The position numbers and the translations under genes are program-made. 64,000 bases of DNA from assembly GCF_017873605.1 (NCBI RefSeq), contig NZ_JAGGKI010000001.1, positions 620,001 to 684,000 on the forward strand, given 5' to 3'. The DNA is from Paenibacillus lactis (GTDB taxonomy: Bacteria > Bacillota > Bacilli > Paenibacillales > Paenibacillaceae). Shown here one piece after another: positions 1-8,654 of the stretch. The notes under the pieces were generated by a model. That model saw nothing but the letters and a program-made list of their open reading frames with translations, was not told where the DNA came from and made no database searches. Within the stretch, counting starts at the first letter, position 1. Every line of letters starts with the position of its first letter.

Positions 1-154
1 AGAAGGAGACGCCACAATTGAACGCCGACTTGAAATGATGACAAAACACAAACAGAAGGTGCTGGATGAGATTTCGTTAATGACAGACTCCTTGCAAGGT
101 ATTGATGAAAAAATAAAGCGCTATACAAATCGAATCAGGGAGGAACGATCATGA
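1..154 (+). CDS. MerR-type transcriptional regulator, C-terminal end (partial)
   Basis: The reading frame enters from the left edge and ends at a TGA at 152-154 that overlaps the ATG of the next gene (ATGA). The ~50 visible residues (RRLEMMTKHKQKVLDEI and onwards) are charged and helical with heptad-like leucine/isoleucine spacing. This is how the dimerising coiled coil at the end of MerR-family regulators looks. The DNA-binding N-terminus is outside the window, so the family call rests only on the coiled coil. The tight overlap suggests co-transcription with the SDR gene that follows. Confidence 0.55.
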   Translation, partial: EGDATIERRLEMMTKHKQKVLDEISLMTDSLQGIDEKIKRYTNRIREERS

Positions 155-912
155 ATCTTTCAGGGAATACAATTCTCATTACAGGTGGAAGTGCTGGAAT
201 CGGATTAGCCTTTGCAGAAAGGTTCATAAAGGCTGGAAATAAAGTCATCGTTACTGGACGGCGGGAAAATGCACTTCAACATGCAAAAGAAAAACTTCCA
301 AGCCTGATAACTCGTGTAAGCGATTTGAATAAGGAATCCGAGCGTGCAGCGTTATTTGACTGGGTAACAGGAAACTATCCGGAAGTAAATGTGTTGGTTA
401 ATAATGCAGGGATCCAACAACGTTTTAACGTGTTGAAAGCAGATGCGACGAACAATTGGAGCTATTTCAACAAAGAAATCATAACGAACCTTGAAGCACC
501 GCTCCATCTCTCTATGCTGTTTGCTCCGTTTTTTGCAGCAAAAGAATCGGCGACCATTATTAACGTAACATCAGGGTTAGCTTTTACACCGTTTGCGATG
601 GCTCCGATTTATTCAGCAACGAAAGCGGCACTTCATTCGTTTACGATGAGTCTAAGGCATCAGCTGTCCGATACGTCTGTCGAAGTTATCGAAGTCGCTC
701 CTCCGGCAGTAAATACAGATTTAGGCGGTGCGGGATTGCATACGCATGGCGAGCCATTAGAAGCCTTCGCGGATGGAATCTTCAACGAATTAGCAAAAGG
801 CAAAATGGAAATCGGATATGGTTCTTCTGTGGCCCGCTTGCGCATGTCACGAGATGAAATCGACAAATACACAGAAAAGATGTATAAGGCAACGAAAAAC
901 ACCGTTGAATAA
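151..912 (+). CDS. SDR family oxidoreductase (DltE-like)
   Basis: This is a 253-residue short-chain dehydrogenase/reductase, a cytosolic NAD(P)(H)-dependent enzyme of unknown substrate. The N-terminal Rossmann motif is TGGSAGIG (residues ~11-18). NNAG is near residue 85, and the catalytic YSATK tyrosine-lysine pair is near residues 155-159. Length and motifs are normal for the classical SDR family and it resembles DltE-type members. The start is supported by AGGAGG-like bases just upstream and by the ATGA overlap with the MerR-like gene, which probably regulates it. It lies outside the leftmost rlmH-like repeat, so it may belong to a further cassette or to the host chromosome. Confidence 0.85.
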   Translation: MNLSGNTILITGGSAGIGLAFAERFIKAGNKVIVTGRRENALQHAKEKLPSLITRVSDLNKESERAALFDWVTGNYPEVNVLVNNAGIQQRFNVLKADATNNWSYFNKEIITNLEAPLHLSMLFAPFFAAKESATIINVTSGLAFTPFAMAPIYSATKAALHSFTMSLRHQLSDTSVEVIEVAPPAVNTDLGGAGLHTHGEPLEAFADGIFNELAKGKMEIGYGSSVARLRMSRDEIDKYTEKMYKATKNTVE

Positions 913-1070
913 CAGCTTGTATAAAAAAAGCACTGCCATGACGCAGGCCCCGATCAGCCAATCTACAGTTGCTACGACTTCAAATTGGCATATAAGGAAA
1001 AACTCGCTTCCATAATGGATGCCCTCTTTAAATAACAAAAAAGCAGCATTATTGAACGCCAAAAAAACTT

Positions 1071-1110
1071 GCCTTACTTACGATACGGTTCACAGTATCA
1101 TAAGTAAGGC
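1071..1110. repeat. SCC-like att site, outer boundary of cassette D
   Basis: This is a near-perfect inverted repeat with 16-base arms (one mismatch) around an 8-base loop. The plus strand TACTTACGATACGGTTC matches the rlmH 3' end TACTTATGATACGGTTC at 16 of 17 positions, in the same orientation. The second arm carries the core TATCATAAGT on the opposite strand. I read it as the far attachment site of the outermost visible cassette. It is the most palindromic of the five sites. Confidence 0.6.
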
Positions 1111-2009
1111 AAATTTCTTTTCCACTCGCATCTCATCTCCACGTACCCGTCATTAAGCTCAGCGGTCAGCCGCCCGTTCATCTTTAACATGAGACTACGG
1201 GCGATGGTTAAACCCAAGCCTGTTCTTCGACTTGATCTGGATCGATCCGCTGTGTAGAAGCGGTCAAACAGCCTGTCTAAGTCTTGCTCGCTCAAGTTAT
1301 TTGCTTCATTCCTGAAGATGAGCACGATGTTCCCGCCTGCTTCTTTCAAGCTAATCGCTACATCGCCTGTCGCATGCCGGAGCACATTGCTGATTAGGTT
1401 TTCGATTACACGTTTAACCGCTGACGGATCCGCGTTGGCAATCAGCACTTCATCCGTTATTTGCAGGTCCGGTTCCAGATGTCGCTCGTTAAATTGATCA
1501 TAAAATCCGGTCAGCACTTCCCACAACAATGCATTCATGTGTACCGGTTCAAGCTTAAGTTCATAATCAGCAGATTGCACGAGAGGCAATTCGAAGAATT
1601 CCTGAAGTAATAGGTGTAAGCGATCGGCAGTTGCTCTGATGGTGGATAAATACTCCTGCCTTTTCTCTTCTGTAACCGAACTAGCCCCCAATAATTTGGT
1701 ATATCCGATTATAGCCGTTAGCGGCGTCCTCAAATCATGAGACATATTAGCGATCGCTTGTCTCAATTCGCGATCACTGCGTATTCGCTCCCTGTTCGAT
1801 TGGACCGCCAGATCCATCAATTGATTAATATTTCCGGCAAGCCCTTCGATATCTTTGTCCAGTAAAGCAATATCAACCTTCTTCCCGCTTAAGCCTTTAT
1901 GAAAGCGTTCGACCTGGCTGGATAAGCGTCTCATCTCCTTCTTGACCATCACAAGGCGAAAGAGAAAAATGAACATAAACAGAACTGCAGCGATCGCTAT
2001 ATAGATCAT
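1098..2009 (-). CDS. Sensor histidine kinase with one membrane segment
   Basis: This 303-residue kinase has a single hydrophobic N-terminal segment (residues 2-21) and no extracellular sensor domain, so it probably senses through the membrane or through a partner transporter. A short linker leads to the H box NMSHDLRTPLT (phospho-His91), the N box LISNVLRHA, and the ATP-lid motifs DRLFDRFY and RTGLGLTIA. It closes the run hydrolase-ATPase-permease-kinase and starts 24 bases after the permease stop. Its partner is presumably the response regulator upstream. Its stop codon and last residues (LPYL) are encoded inside the att-like palindrome, so the native C-terminus may have been replaced at insertion. 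Confidence 0.9.
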   Translation of the reverse strand: MIYIAIAAVLFMFIFLFRLVMVKKEMRRLSSQVERFHKGLSGKKVDIALLDKDIEGLAGNINQLMDLAVQSNRERIRSDRELRQAIANMSHDLRTPLTAIIGYTKLLGASSVTEEKRQEYLSTIRATADRLHLLLQEFFELPLVQSADYELKLEPVHMNALLWEVLTGFYDQFNERHLEPDLQITDEVLIANADPSAVKRVIENLISNVLRHATGDVAISLKEAGGNIVLIFRNEANNLSEQDLDRLFDRFYTADRSRSSRRTGLGLTIARSLMLKMNGRLTAELNDGYVEMRCEWKRNLPYL

Positions 2010-2032
2010 TTTTCCTCTCCCTTACTATCTTA

Positions 2033-2797
2033 TTATTTAATCTCTTTCCTCTTAAACACCAGAATCCCGAAGAACACCAAAATTAGAAGGCTGCTGAATC
2101 CAACCAACAAAGACTGGATCACATCGGCGTATGTCATCCGGATTCGGAAGGAGTCGATAAGATGATGGAATATCGAATAGCGATACATCGCTTCCAGAAC
2201 CCCTGGCAACGGTCTTAGAACTTCTGCTACGGAGATGAACAATGCAATTACGATCGAAATAATAATGGTTTTCCCGCTATCTTCCGCAAGCACCGCGATC
2301 AGCATCAATAAGGCAACTAGGGCCAGCATATGAATGAGGAACAAGCCTACTGCTCTTGCCAAATAGCCCAAGGCCGACGGGTCTGTCATTTCTCCGAATC
2401 CGAATAATACCTTCCCGCCTATGATTACAATGAACGGACATACACCAGCTAGAACCATGGAACCGAGTGCCAAGACGATAAACTTAGCTAAAAAGATATG
2501 ACTTCGGCGGTTTCCGCTCATGACAATGTTCTTGGCGACTCCTATTGTAAAGTCATTCGCCACAAAAAATCCGGCAAACGTACACAAGAATAGCATGAAG
2601 TAGAATGGGGCTGTAGCAAGTGCAAGCGAAGAGAACATTTCCAGACCAGCGCCCATAAACATATTATCCATCTTCCACCATCCGATGGTAATTAGAACGT
2701 GCAGGAGAGCAAAAACAACCGTTACAATGATCATTAGTGTCCAAAACATCCTATTTTTGCCGAGTTTGAACAGCTCCATGCGCAATAAATTAATCAT
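2033..2797 (-). CDS. ABC-2 type transporter permease
   Basis: This integral membrane protein of about 254 residues has six predicted hydrophobic helices, the size and layout of ABC-2 permeases such as lantibiotic-immunity or BcrB-like subunits. I chose the start MINLLRMELFKL because it overlaps the ATPase stop by eight bases, while the longer frame reads back into the ATPase gene. It should form the channel for the ATPase encoded immediately upstream. Substrate is unknown. Export or removal of an antimicrobial peptide is a reasonable inference from the neighbouring two-component system. Confidence 0.85.
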   Translation of the reverse strand: MINLLRMELFKLGKNRMFWTLMIIVTVVFALLHVLITIGWWKMDNMFMGAGLEMFSSLALATAPFYFMLFLCTFAGFFVANDFTIGVAKNIVMSGNRRSHIFLAKFIVLALGSMVLAGVCPFIVIIGGKVLFGFGEMTDPSALGYLARAVGLFLIHMLALVALLMLIAVLAEDSGKTIIISIVIALFISVAEVLRPLPGVLEAMYRYSIFHHLIDSFRIRMTYADVIQSLLVGFSSLLILVFFGILVFKRKEIK

Positions 2798-3713
2798 GGA
2801 ATCCGCCCCCAACCCGTTTAGTAAAATAGCTTTCCAAGTCATCCCCGTCTGGCGCAAAATATTCAATGACCAGACCGCTGCTTGTCAAAGCCATAGATAC
2901 CCTTCTGACATCATGATAGAGGCTGTAAAGCTTGATCGTACCGTCCTGCAAAACTTCATAATCCTGGGTGCCCAGTTCCATCTCGAGAACAGTTGCGGCC
3001 TTGCTTGGATCATCAACTCGGATGCGTAGATGCTGCTTGCACTTCTCATTTAACTGTTCATGGGTCATTTGCTCCAACAGTCTGCCTTCATGGATAATGC
3101 CGTACTTCGTTGCCATCTGATGAAGCTCGCTCAAAATATGGCTGGAGATCAGAATCGTTAATTCCAACTCGCGATTCAGCTCCTTGACCAGTTCTCTAAG
3201 TTCCACGATGCCTCCAGGGTCAAGGCCATTCGTCGGTTCGTCGAGTATAAGCAGCTCCGGGTCGCCCAGCAAGGCGATTGCCAAGCCCAAGCGCTGCTTC
3301 ATGCCGAGTGAGAAGTTCTTCGCCTTCTTCTTCCCCGTATCCTGTAGTCCGACGAGGGCAAGCGCTTTCGATATGCATGCCTTACCCGGGATGCCCCGGA
3401 GCAGCCGATGGACTTCAAGATTATCGCGGGCCGTCATATCAGGATATAACGCAGGGCTTTCAATAATCGCCCCTACGCGCTTCCGGGCTTCAATCAACCC
3501 CGCCTCGCTGCTTTCTCCAAACAAACGGACAGATCCGCTCGTTGGCCGGGCCATGGCAGTCACGATACGCAGCAACGTACTTTTTCCTGCTCCGTTCTGC
3601 CCGATAAAGCCGTATATATCTCCCTTTTCCACGACCAAGTTGACATGCTCCAGGGCGGTCTGTTCCTTGTATTTCTTCGTCAAATCGATGGTTGCCAGAA
3701 CAGTCTGTCCCAC
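2790..3713 (-). CDS. ABC transporter ATP-binding protein
   Basis: This 307-residue ATPase has Walker A GQNGAGKST, the signature FSLGMKQR and Walker B LLILDEPTNGLDPGG, followed by the D-loop and switch His (ISSHILSELHQ). The ~90-residue C-terminal extension is typical of the BcrA/NatA drug- and bacteriocin-export group. It starts with GTG at 3713, one base inside the TAG of the hydrolase gene, with AAAGGAGG nine bases upstream. That implies translational coupling. It powers the ABC-2 permease encoded next. Confidence 0.92.
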   Translation of the reverse strand: MGQTVLATIDLTKKYKEQTALEHVNLVVEKGDIYGFIGQNGAGKSTLLRIVTAMARPTSGSVRLFGESSEAGLIEARKRVGAIIESPALYPDMTARDNLEVHRLLRGIPGKACISKALALVGLQDTGKKKAKNFSLGMKQRLGLAIALLGDPELLILDEPTNGLDPGGIVELRELVKELNRELELTILISSHILSELHQMATKYGIIHEGRLLEQMTHEQLNEKCKQHLRIRVDDPSKAATVLEMELGTQDYEVLQDGTIKLYSLYHDVRRVSMALTSSGLVIEYFAPDGDDLESYFTKRVGGGFHD

Positions 3714-5161
3714 TAGGATCTGCCTCCTTTAAGCCGATAATAAATTCTCTTTCCCGTCATGAACACCGCACATAAGAAGATGATCGATAACAGGATCGCC
3801 AAAGCCGGCCATAGTCGAAACACATCCAAGGTCGTCGAGCTATTGTCCTGCAGCTCCGGAACAACAAACATTAACCATCCTATTCCCGCAATAGGAATCA
3901 ATTGAGGGATTAACCGCAGATAGTAACGCACAGCGGAATGGTGCTGGCGCTGATCAGACCACTTTTTACTGCGCAGGATTCCCCTGATCCCAAAGCTTGC
4001 ATACAACAAAGTAAGAAATCCAAGCGATAAATCAATGATGGTAGGCACAGGTGCCTTTATCGCAGGTGCTTGTCCCTCGGTCAGCTGAATAATCCCTGAG
4101 CTCATCTCGTATGCATGCTCGAAGGTCGTTGTGAAGCTGTTAAGGATTACAGCTATGGCATAACCGCTGCTTAGTACGATGCTTTGTTGAGCTTGATAGC
4201 TTGATAATGCTCCACTATGCTGTATTCGTTGCGGCGCAACACCCGAAGAACTAAGCGACCAGCCTAGACCGTAATGCTCACTACCAGGCTGCGGGGAATA
4301 AGATTCCTCCAATAAGGATGAAGACAATAGTCTAACTCCTGATGGGCTTACCCCATCATCGGTATGCATGGAGAGCCATTTTCCCATATCTGCTGCTGTA
4401 GTAACGATTCCCCCTGCTCCACTGAACATGATCTCCATCTCTGATATTGGAATTGCTGTACCGTAGGCCGTCACATGCCCGCGAGGCAACCCTGGAATCG
4501 CAACCCTAGAGTTCACAGGCGAGAGCGAGTCGTCCATACCGAGTGGGGAAAACACCTTTGTGTCAAGATACGCAGCGAACTCCATGCCGCTTACGTTCTC
4601 CACCAGCCATGCCAAGATCCAATAGTTCGCATTGCTATAGAAATGCCTCTCCCCGGGGTTGGATTGAAGCTTCCAGGAGTGAAGACGACTAACGCCTTGT
4701 TCCAAGGTATCCGCCTTAGGCACAATGGTTGGGTTGGGAATCCCGGATGTATGGCTAAGCAGATGGCGTATGGTCACTTGTCCGAATCTGTTATCATCCA
4801 TCGTCAGCTTAGGCAAATGGCGGATGACCGGGTCATCCAGTTGAATGGCTCCTTCATCCACGAGCTGCAGTATTGCAAATGCGGTAAATGTTTTAGACAC
4901 GGAACCAATTCTCATTAACGAGTGTTCCGTTATGGGACTGCCCTCGGAATCATGCCCATAGCCTTGCGCATGGATGATCTCGCCATCCTTAACGATAACA
5001 ATCGAAGCACCAGGCAGTCCATTCCGTCCCAAATAACGTTCAATATAGTCGTCTACCGTTTCCTTGTCGAGTACAGGCGCAGCGGCAAGGGTTGGTTGAG
5101 GAAGATAAAAAAACGGGGACAGAAGTGCTATTGTTATTACTATGAGTAGAAATTTTCTCAT
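3713..5161 (-). CDS. Serine hydrolase of the beta-lactamase / PBP4* family with C-terminal membrane segments
   Basis: The 482-residue precursor starts with a signal peptide (residues 1-27, ending TLAAA). A class-C beta-lactamase-fold domain follows, with catalytic SVSK (87-90), YSN (175-177) and HSG in place of KTG (315-317). After residue ~375 come about three hydrophobic helices, so the catalytic domain is probably tethered outside the cell. Such proteins act as esterases, D-aminopeptidases or peptidoglycan/peptide hydrolases, and the substrate here cannot be told. It lies between the response regulator and the ABC transporter genes, suggesting a shared role in envelope or antibiotic stress. 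Confidence 0.88.
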   Translation of the reverse strand: MRKFLLIVITIALLSPFFYLPQPTLAAAPVLDKETVDDYIERYLGRNGLPGASIVIVKDGEIIHAQGYGHDSEGSPITEHSLMRIGSVSKTFTAFAILQLVDEGAIQLDDPVIRHLPKLTMDDNRFGQVTIRHLLSHTSGIPNPTIVPKADTLEQGVSRLHSWKLQSNPGERHFYSNANYWILAWLVENVSGMEFAAYLDTKVFSPLGMDDSLSPVNSRVAIPGLPRGHVTAYGTAIPISEMEIMFSGAGGIVTTAADMGKWLSMHTDDGVSPSGVRLLSSSLLEESYSPQPGSEHYGLGWSLSSSGVAPQRIQHSGALSSYQAQQSIVLSSGYAIAVILNSFTTTFEHAYEMSSGIIQLTEGQAPAIKAPVPTIIDLSLGFLTLLYASFGIRGILRSKKWSDQRQHHSAVRYYLRLIPQLIPIAGIGWLMFVVPELQDNSSTTLDVFRLWPALAILLSIIFLCAVFMTGKRIYYRLKGGRS

Positions 5162-5249
5162 GTTACACTCTCCTATTTCAGCTGATGAACATCATACTAA
5201 TCATCAAATCCTAATAGAAGATTAAATAAACTATTAAGAAACTATTAAT

Positions 5250-5954
5250 TCATCCTTTCAGTCGATACCCCATTCCCCAGATCGTCTCAATATACTCGGC
5301 CTCCGGGTTTGCCTGGGCCAATTTTTTTCTTAAATTGCTCACATGTACGGTAATCGTATTGTCCTCCCCCAAGTAAGCGTCTCCCCACGCCGCTTCAAAT
5401 AGATTCTGCTTCGTATATACTTTCTTGGGATAAGACATTAAGAGTTCAAGCACCGCAAATTCCCTCGCGGTCAGGATCACATCGGAACCGTTGACCGATA
5501 CCGTCTTCGTATCTATGTTCAGCAGAATATCCTTGTACGTCAATTGCCGGATCGGATCGGGCTGCGCGACACGTCGATATCTGCCAAGATGGATGTCGAT
5601 TCTTGCCGATACCTCTTCAACATCAAATGGTTTTGTAATGTAGTCGTCCGCTCCCATTCGTAAAACGGCGACTTTTGTCTGCTGTTCCCCTTTGGCCGAT
5701 ATAATGATAACCGGCAGTTGTCGATCCGGTCCTAACTGTTCAAGGATTTCTTCGCCGCTTCGACCGGGAAGCATCAGATCGAGCAGGACCATGCTCCACT
5801 CCTGCTTATTCGCCAAATACAACAAAGCCTCTGTGCCGGAATAAGCCGGCTGCGGAACATAACCACTATTGGCTATAATTTCGCACAGTAATTTATTTAT
5901 TTCATTATCATCTTCTACGACCAATATCTTTACTATTCCGTTCATTTCATTCAC
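5250..5954 (-). CDS. OmpR-family response regulator
   Basis: This 234-residue protein has a receiver domain with acidic pocket EDD (14-16), phospho-acceptor Asp59 in LLDLMLPG and conserved Lys in YITKPFD, then a winged-helix DNA-binding domain ending IETIWGMGYRLKG. The frame opens with GTG at 5954, and an ATG nine bases further in (5945) is an equally possible start. It lies 88 bases upstream of the hydrolase gene and is presumably the partner of the histidine kinase at the other end of this gene run, controlling the hydrolase and ABC genes. Confidence 0.93.
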   Translation of the reverse strand: MNEMNGIVKILVVEDDNEINKLLCEIIANSGYVPQPAYSGTEALLYLANKQEWSMVLLDLMLPGRSGEEILEQLGPDRQLPVIIISAKGEQQTKVAVLRMGADDYITKPFDVEEVSARIDIHLGRYRRVAQPDPIRQLTYKDILLNIDTKTVSVNGSDVILTAREFAVLELLMSYPKKVYTKQNLFEAAWGDAYLGEDNTITVHVSNLRKKLAQANPEAEYIETIWGMGYRLKG

Positions 5955-6231
5955 CCCATCATTCTATATTCTCTCATAGAAATCCAGAGATTGGATCGAA
6001 AAATCAGGCAAAGATGAAATAATGCAGGTGCATTTTTTTATGACTAAATTTATGAAGGATAGGAAATTGGCATAAATTCAAGGGTATGACCCAGATCTTT
6101 TATCACAGATGGAATACGCAAATCAAATGCTGGATGAAGCCAAAAATAAAAAATGAGCCCGGTACAGTACCGAACTCATTTTGAGAAAGCTGCCTGATAA
6201 AATCACCGCGTCAAGATTTCCACATTTAGAA
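5955..6231. other. Intergenic stretch with a possible gene remnant
   Basis: A short plus-strand frame at about 6083-6157 reads YDPDLLSQMEYANQMLDEAK and then stops. It looks like the C-terminal end of a lost protein but is too short to assign. A terminator hairpin overlaps its end. Nothing else is recognisable. Confidence 0.3.
6148..6182 (-). terminator. Rho-independent terminator of the distal secreted paralogue
   Basis: AAAATGAG pairs with CTCATTTT and an inner GGTAC/GTACC pair tightens the stem. On the minus strand it is followed by a T run. It lies 50 bases after the stop of the 6232-7305 gene. Confidence 0.7.
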
Positions 6232-7305
6232 TTAGTTGATTAATAATTTTGGTCCCTCATTTGCAGGCCCTACGATCGTGTTTCCGTCGAAACTGAGATG
6301 CTGACCATACTTCTCTACTATAAATTCGTTAAACGATCCGTCTGCATCCACTGTGGCAATGACTGTGGGAGCCCCTTTTTTGGTGAACGTCATTTGATCC
6401 TTGTCCCATGCATTTGTTCCTCTTGCTCCCTTATATCCTTTCAAATCCAGATTTAACATCGTTTTTGCGTCTTTCACTGCATTCTTCATTAATGTATCCA
6501 ATGTCAGCTTCTTGATCTTTGCATCTTTTTCTTTTTCTTTCTTTTGGAATTCTTTGTAATTATCTATGCTTTTACCATTACTCTGATATACGCCTGCTTG
6601 AAGCAGTTCCAGCGTTTTTTCTTCAATGGCAAAGCTCGCATTCATCGTTTTGGATTTATACTTATATTGATACACATTCGGTTTGCCATCACGGACAAAC
6701 ACACGATCCAACTTAGCCCCCTGCTTGACCTTTCCATTGGTAAGCTTGGATAATACCTGAGCAGCCTTCTTCTCCACGCTTGCAGGGGCATCGTCAGGAG
6801 CATAATTCACACCATGAGCCTGCTCCTTCTCTGTCATATAAACTTGTTTATTTTGCTTGGCATTCGATGAGATCGCGCCCACACTGTAGTTTGACTCTGA
6901 GATACTCACATACTTTGGTGCTTCCCCTGGGAACAAAGCTTCCCACGTTTTCCCCAGCTCAGTTTGATATTTTCCGCCATTTAAATCTTCATAGTTGACG
7001 TTAATATTGATGCTTTCAAGCTTTCCATTCTTTTTATAAGTAATAACATCATATTTGAAATTCTCTCTTTTAAAACTCACCAAATCTTTCATGGCTGTTC
7101 CCTGAATTAACTTATAGGTATTTCCTGTTAGCTCTTTCAGTTTATCCTGAGCCTGCTGCATAAGCTTCTGATCCGCCTTAACATTCTGTGAAGCATTGAT
7201 ATTTACTTTGTTGGGCGAATCTGCCTGAACAGGTGTTTGGCACCCCAGCAAACTTCCTGATAATAACGCTACCCCGAGCATAGGGAAAATTATCTTTTTG
7301 TTCAT
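6232..7305 (-). CDS. Secreted lipoprotein related to the anti-sigma factor sensor domain
   Basis: This 357-residue protein begins with a lipoprotein signal: MNKK, hydrophobic stretch, lipobox SLLGC (Cys22). The mature part is lysine-rich. The C-terminal ~90 residues (NAVKDAKTMLNLDLKGY... DQMTFTKKGAPTV) clearly resemble the end of the anti-sigma factor encoded upstream (EEAVKQAKAWMNLDLADY... TLTFTKEGSPDV). It is also about 70% identical by eye to the neighbouring 7382-8455 product. Function is unknown. The location suggests a surface protein controlled by, or competing with, the sigma/anti-sigma pair. Confidence 0.8.
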   Translation of the reverse strand: MNKKIIFPMLGVALLSGSLLGCQTPVQADSPNKVNINASQNVKADQKLMQQAQDKLKELTGNTYKLIQGTAMKDLVSFKRENFKYDVITYKKNGKLESININVNYEDLNGGKYQTELGKTWEALFPGEAPKYVSISESNYSVGAISSNAKQNKQVYMTEKEQAHGVNYAPDDAPASVEKKAAQVLSKLTNGKVKQGAKLDRVFVRDGKPNVYQYKYKSKTMNASFAIEEKTLELLQAGVYQSNGKSIDNYKEFQKKEKEKDAKIKKLTLDTLMKNAVKDAKTMLNLDLKGYKGARGTNAWDKDQMTFTKKGAPTVIATVDADGSFNEFIVEKYGQHLSFDGNTIVGPANEGPKLLIN

Positions 7306-7381
7306 TTCAATGAACTCCTTTCTTTTGCTCTCATGGTGATAATGAAATATAGGAGCATCTCAAGCTACTTTTCCATTCATA

Positions 7382-8455
7382 TTAGTCAATTAACAATTTG
7401 AGTTCTTCATTTGGAGGACCTACGATGGTCATTCCATAAAAATCGATTGTCTGATTATACTTATCAATGGTAAAGCTGCTAAACGATCCGTCTTTATTAA
7501 ATCTAGCAGTAACTGAAGGAGCCCCTTCTTTTGTGAACGTCATATAATCCTCATCCCATGCATTCGCTCCTCTTGCTGCCTTATACCCTTTCAAATCCAG
7601 GTTTAACATCGTTTTTGCGTCTTTCACTGCGTTCTTCATCAAAGTGTCTAACGTCAACTTCTTGATCTTTTCACTTTTTTCTTTTTCTCTTTTCTGGAAT
7701 TCTTCATAACTGTCTACCCCTTTACCATCGGAATGATATACATCTGCTTGGAGCAGTTCCAGTGTTTGTTCTTCAATGGCAAAGCTGACTTCCATAGCTT
7801 CTGATTTATACTTATATTGATACACATTGGGTTTGCCATCAAGGACATACATACGATCCAACTTAGCACCCTGCTTGACCTTTCCATCAGTAAGCTTGGA
7901 CAGAACCAGATCAGCCTCCTTCTGCACGCTTGCCGGGGCATCGTCAGGAGCATAATTTACGCCATAAGCCTCGCCATTCTCTTGCATATAAATTTGCTTA
8001 TTTTGCATAGCATTCGATGAGATGGTGCCCACATAGTAGATTGACTCTGAGATGCTCACATATTTCGGTTCTTCCCCTGGGAACAAAGCTTCCCACGTTT
8101 CCTTCAGTTTGGTTTGATATTTCCCACCGTTTAAATCTTCATAATTGATTTTAATACTGATCGTTTCGAGCTTTCCGTTAGCTTTATAGGCGATGATATC
8201 GTCCTTGAAGTTCTCTCTTTTTAAATGGATAGATTCTTTTGCAGCAGTTCCTTGAATCAACGTATACGTATTTCCTGTCAATTCTTTAAGCTTACCCTGG
8301 GCCTTTTGCATAAGCGTCTGCTCAGATTTATCATCTTGCTTAATGTTCACATTCTCGTTGTTATGCGAATTAGCTTGAATCGGTGTATCATATCCAAGCA
8401 GACTTCCTGATAATAAGGCTGCTCCGATGATAGGAAAAATTATTTTTTTGTTCAT
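7382..8455 (-). CDS. Secreted paralogue of the downstream lipoprotein, lipobox Cys lost
   Basis: This 357-residue protein has the same length as its downstream neighbour and shares most of its sequence, for example GVNYAPDDAPASV and KLTLDTLMKNAVKDAKTML in both. The N-terminus is still hydrophobic, but the lipobox reads SLLGYDT where the sister has SLLGCQT. The lipid-attachment Cys has become Tyr. It would therefore be either signal-anchored or cleaved and secreted. Tandem duplication followed by divergence is the simplest explanation. Function is unknown. Confidence 0.78.
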   Translation of the reverse strand: MNKKIIFPIIGAALLSGSLLGYDTPIQANSHNNENVNIKQDDKSEQTLMQKAQGKLKELTGNTYTLIQGTAAKESIHLKRENFKDDIIAYKANGKLETISIKINYEDLNGGKYQTKLKETWEALFPGEEPKYVSISESIYYVGTISSNAMQNKQIYMQENGEAYGVNYAPDDAPASVQKEADLVLSKLTDGKVKQGAKLDRMYVLDGKPNVYQYKYKSEAMEVSFAIEEQTLELLQADVYHSDGKGVDSYEEFQKREKEKSEKIKKLTLDTLMKNAVKDAKTMLNLDLKGYKAARGANAWDEDYMTFTKEGAPSVTARFNKDGSFSSFTIDKYNQTIDFYGMTIVGPPNEELKLLID

Positions 8456-8654
8456 ACTAAATAAACTCCTTTATTTTTTATTTTGCTTACCCACAGCTTG
8501 TTAATGGAATGCTTCAGTCACGTTGAAATGAATCTATAGAAAAACAGTAGTCATCACCCCCTCTCTCTGCCTTAGACCGAGCAGCAGCACCTTCAACTTG
8601 CCAGGCAATACAGCTTGAGCCATTTTAATTCAGCTAATCCCAGCATCTTCTTGA

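Noticed and set aside
847..1062. Minus-strand frame with a hydrophobic stretch (WLIGACVMAVLFLYKLLF)
   Set aside because: It overlaps the end of the SDR gene, has no ribosome binding site and no recognisable family. Possibly a membrane-protein remnant but not supportable.
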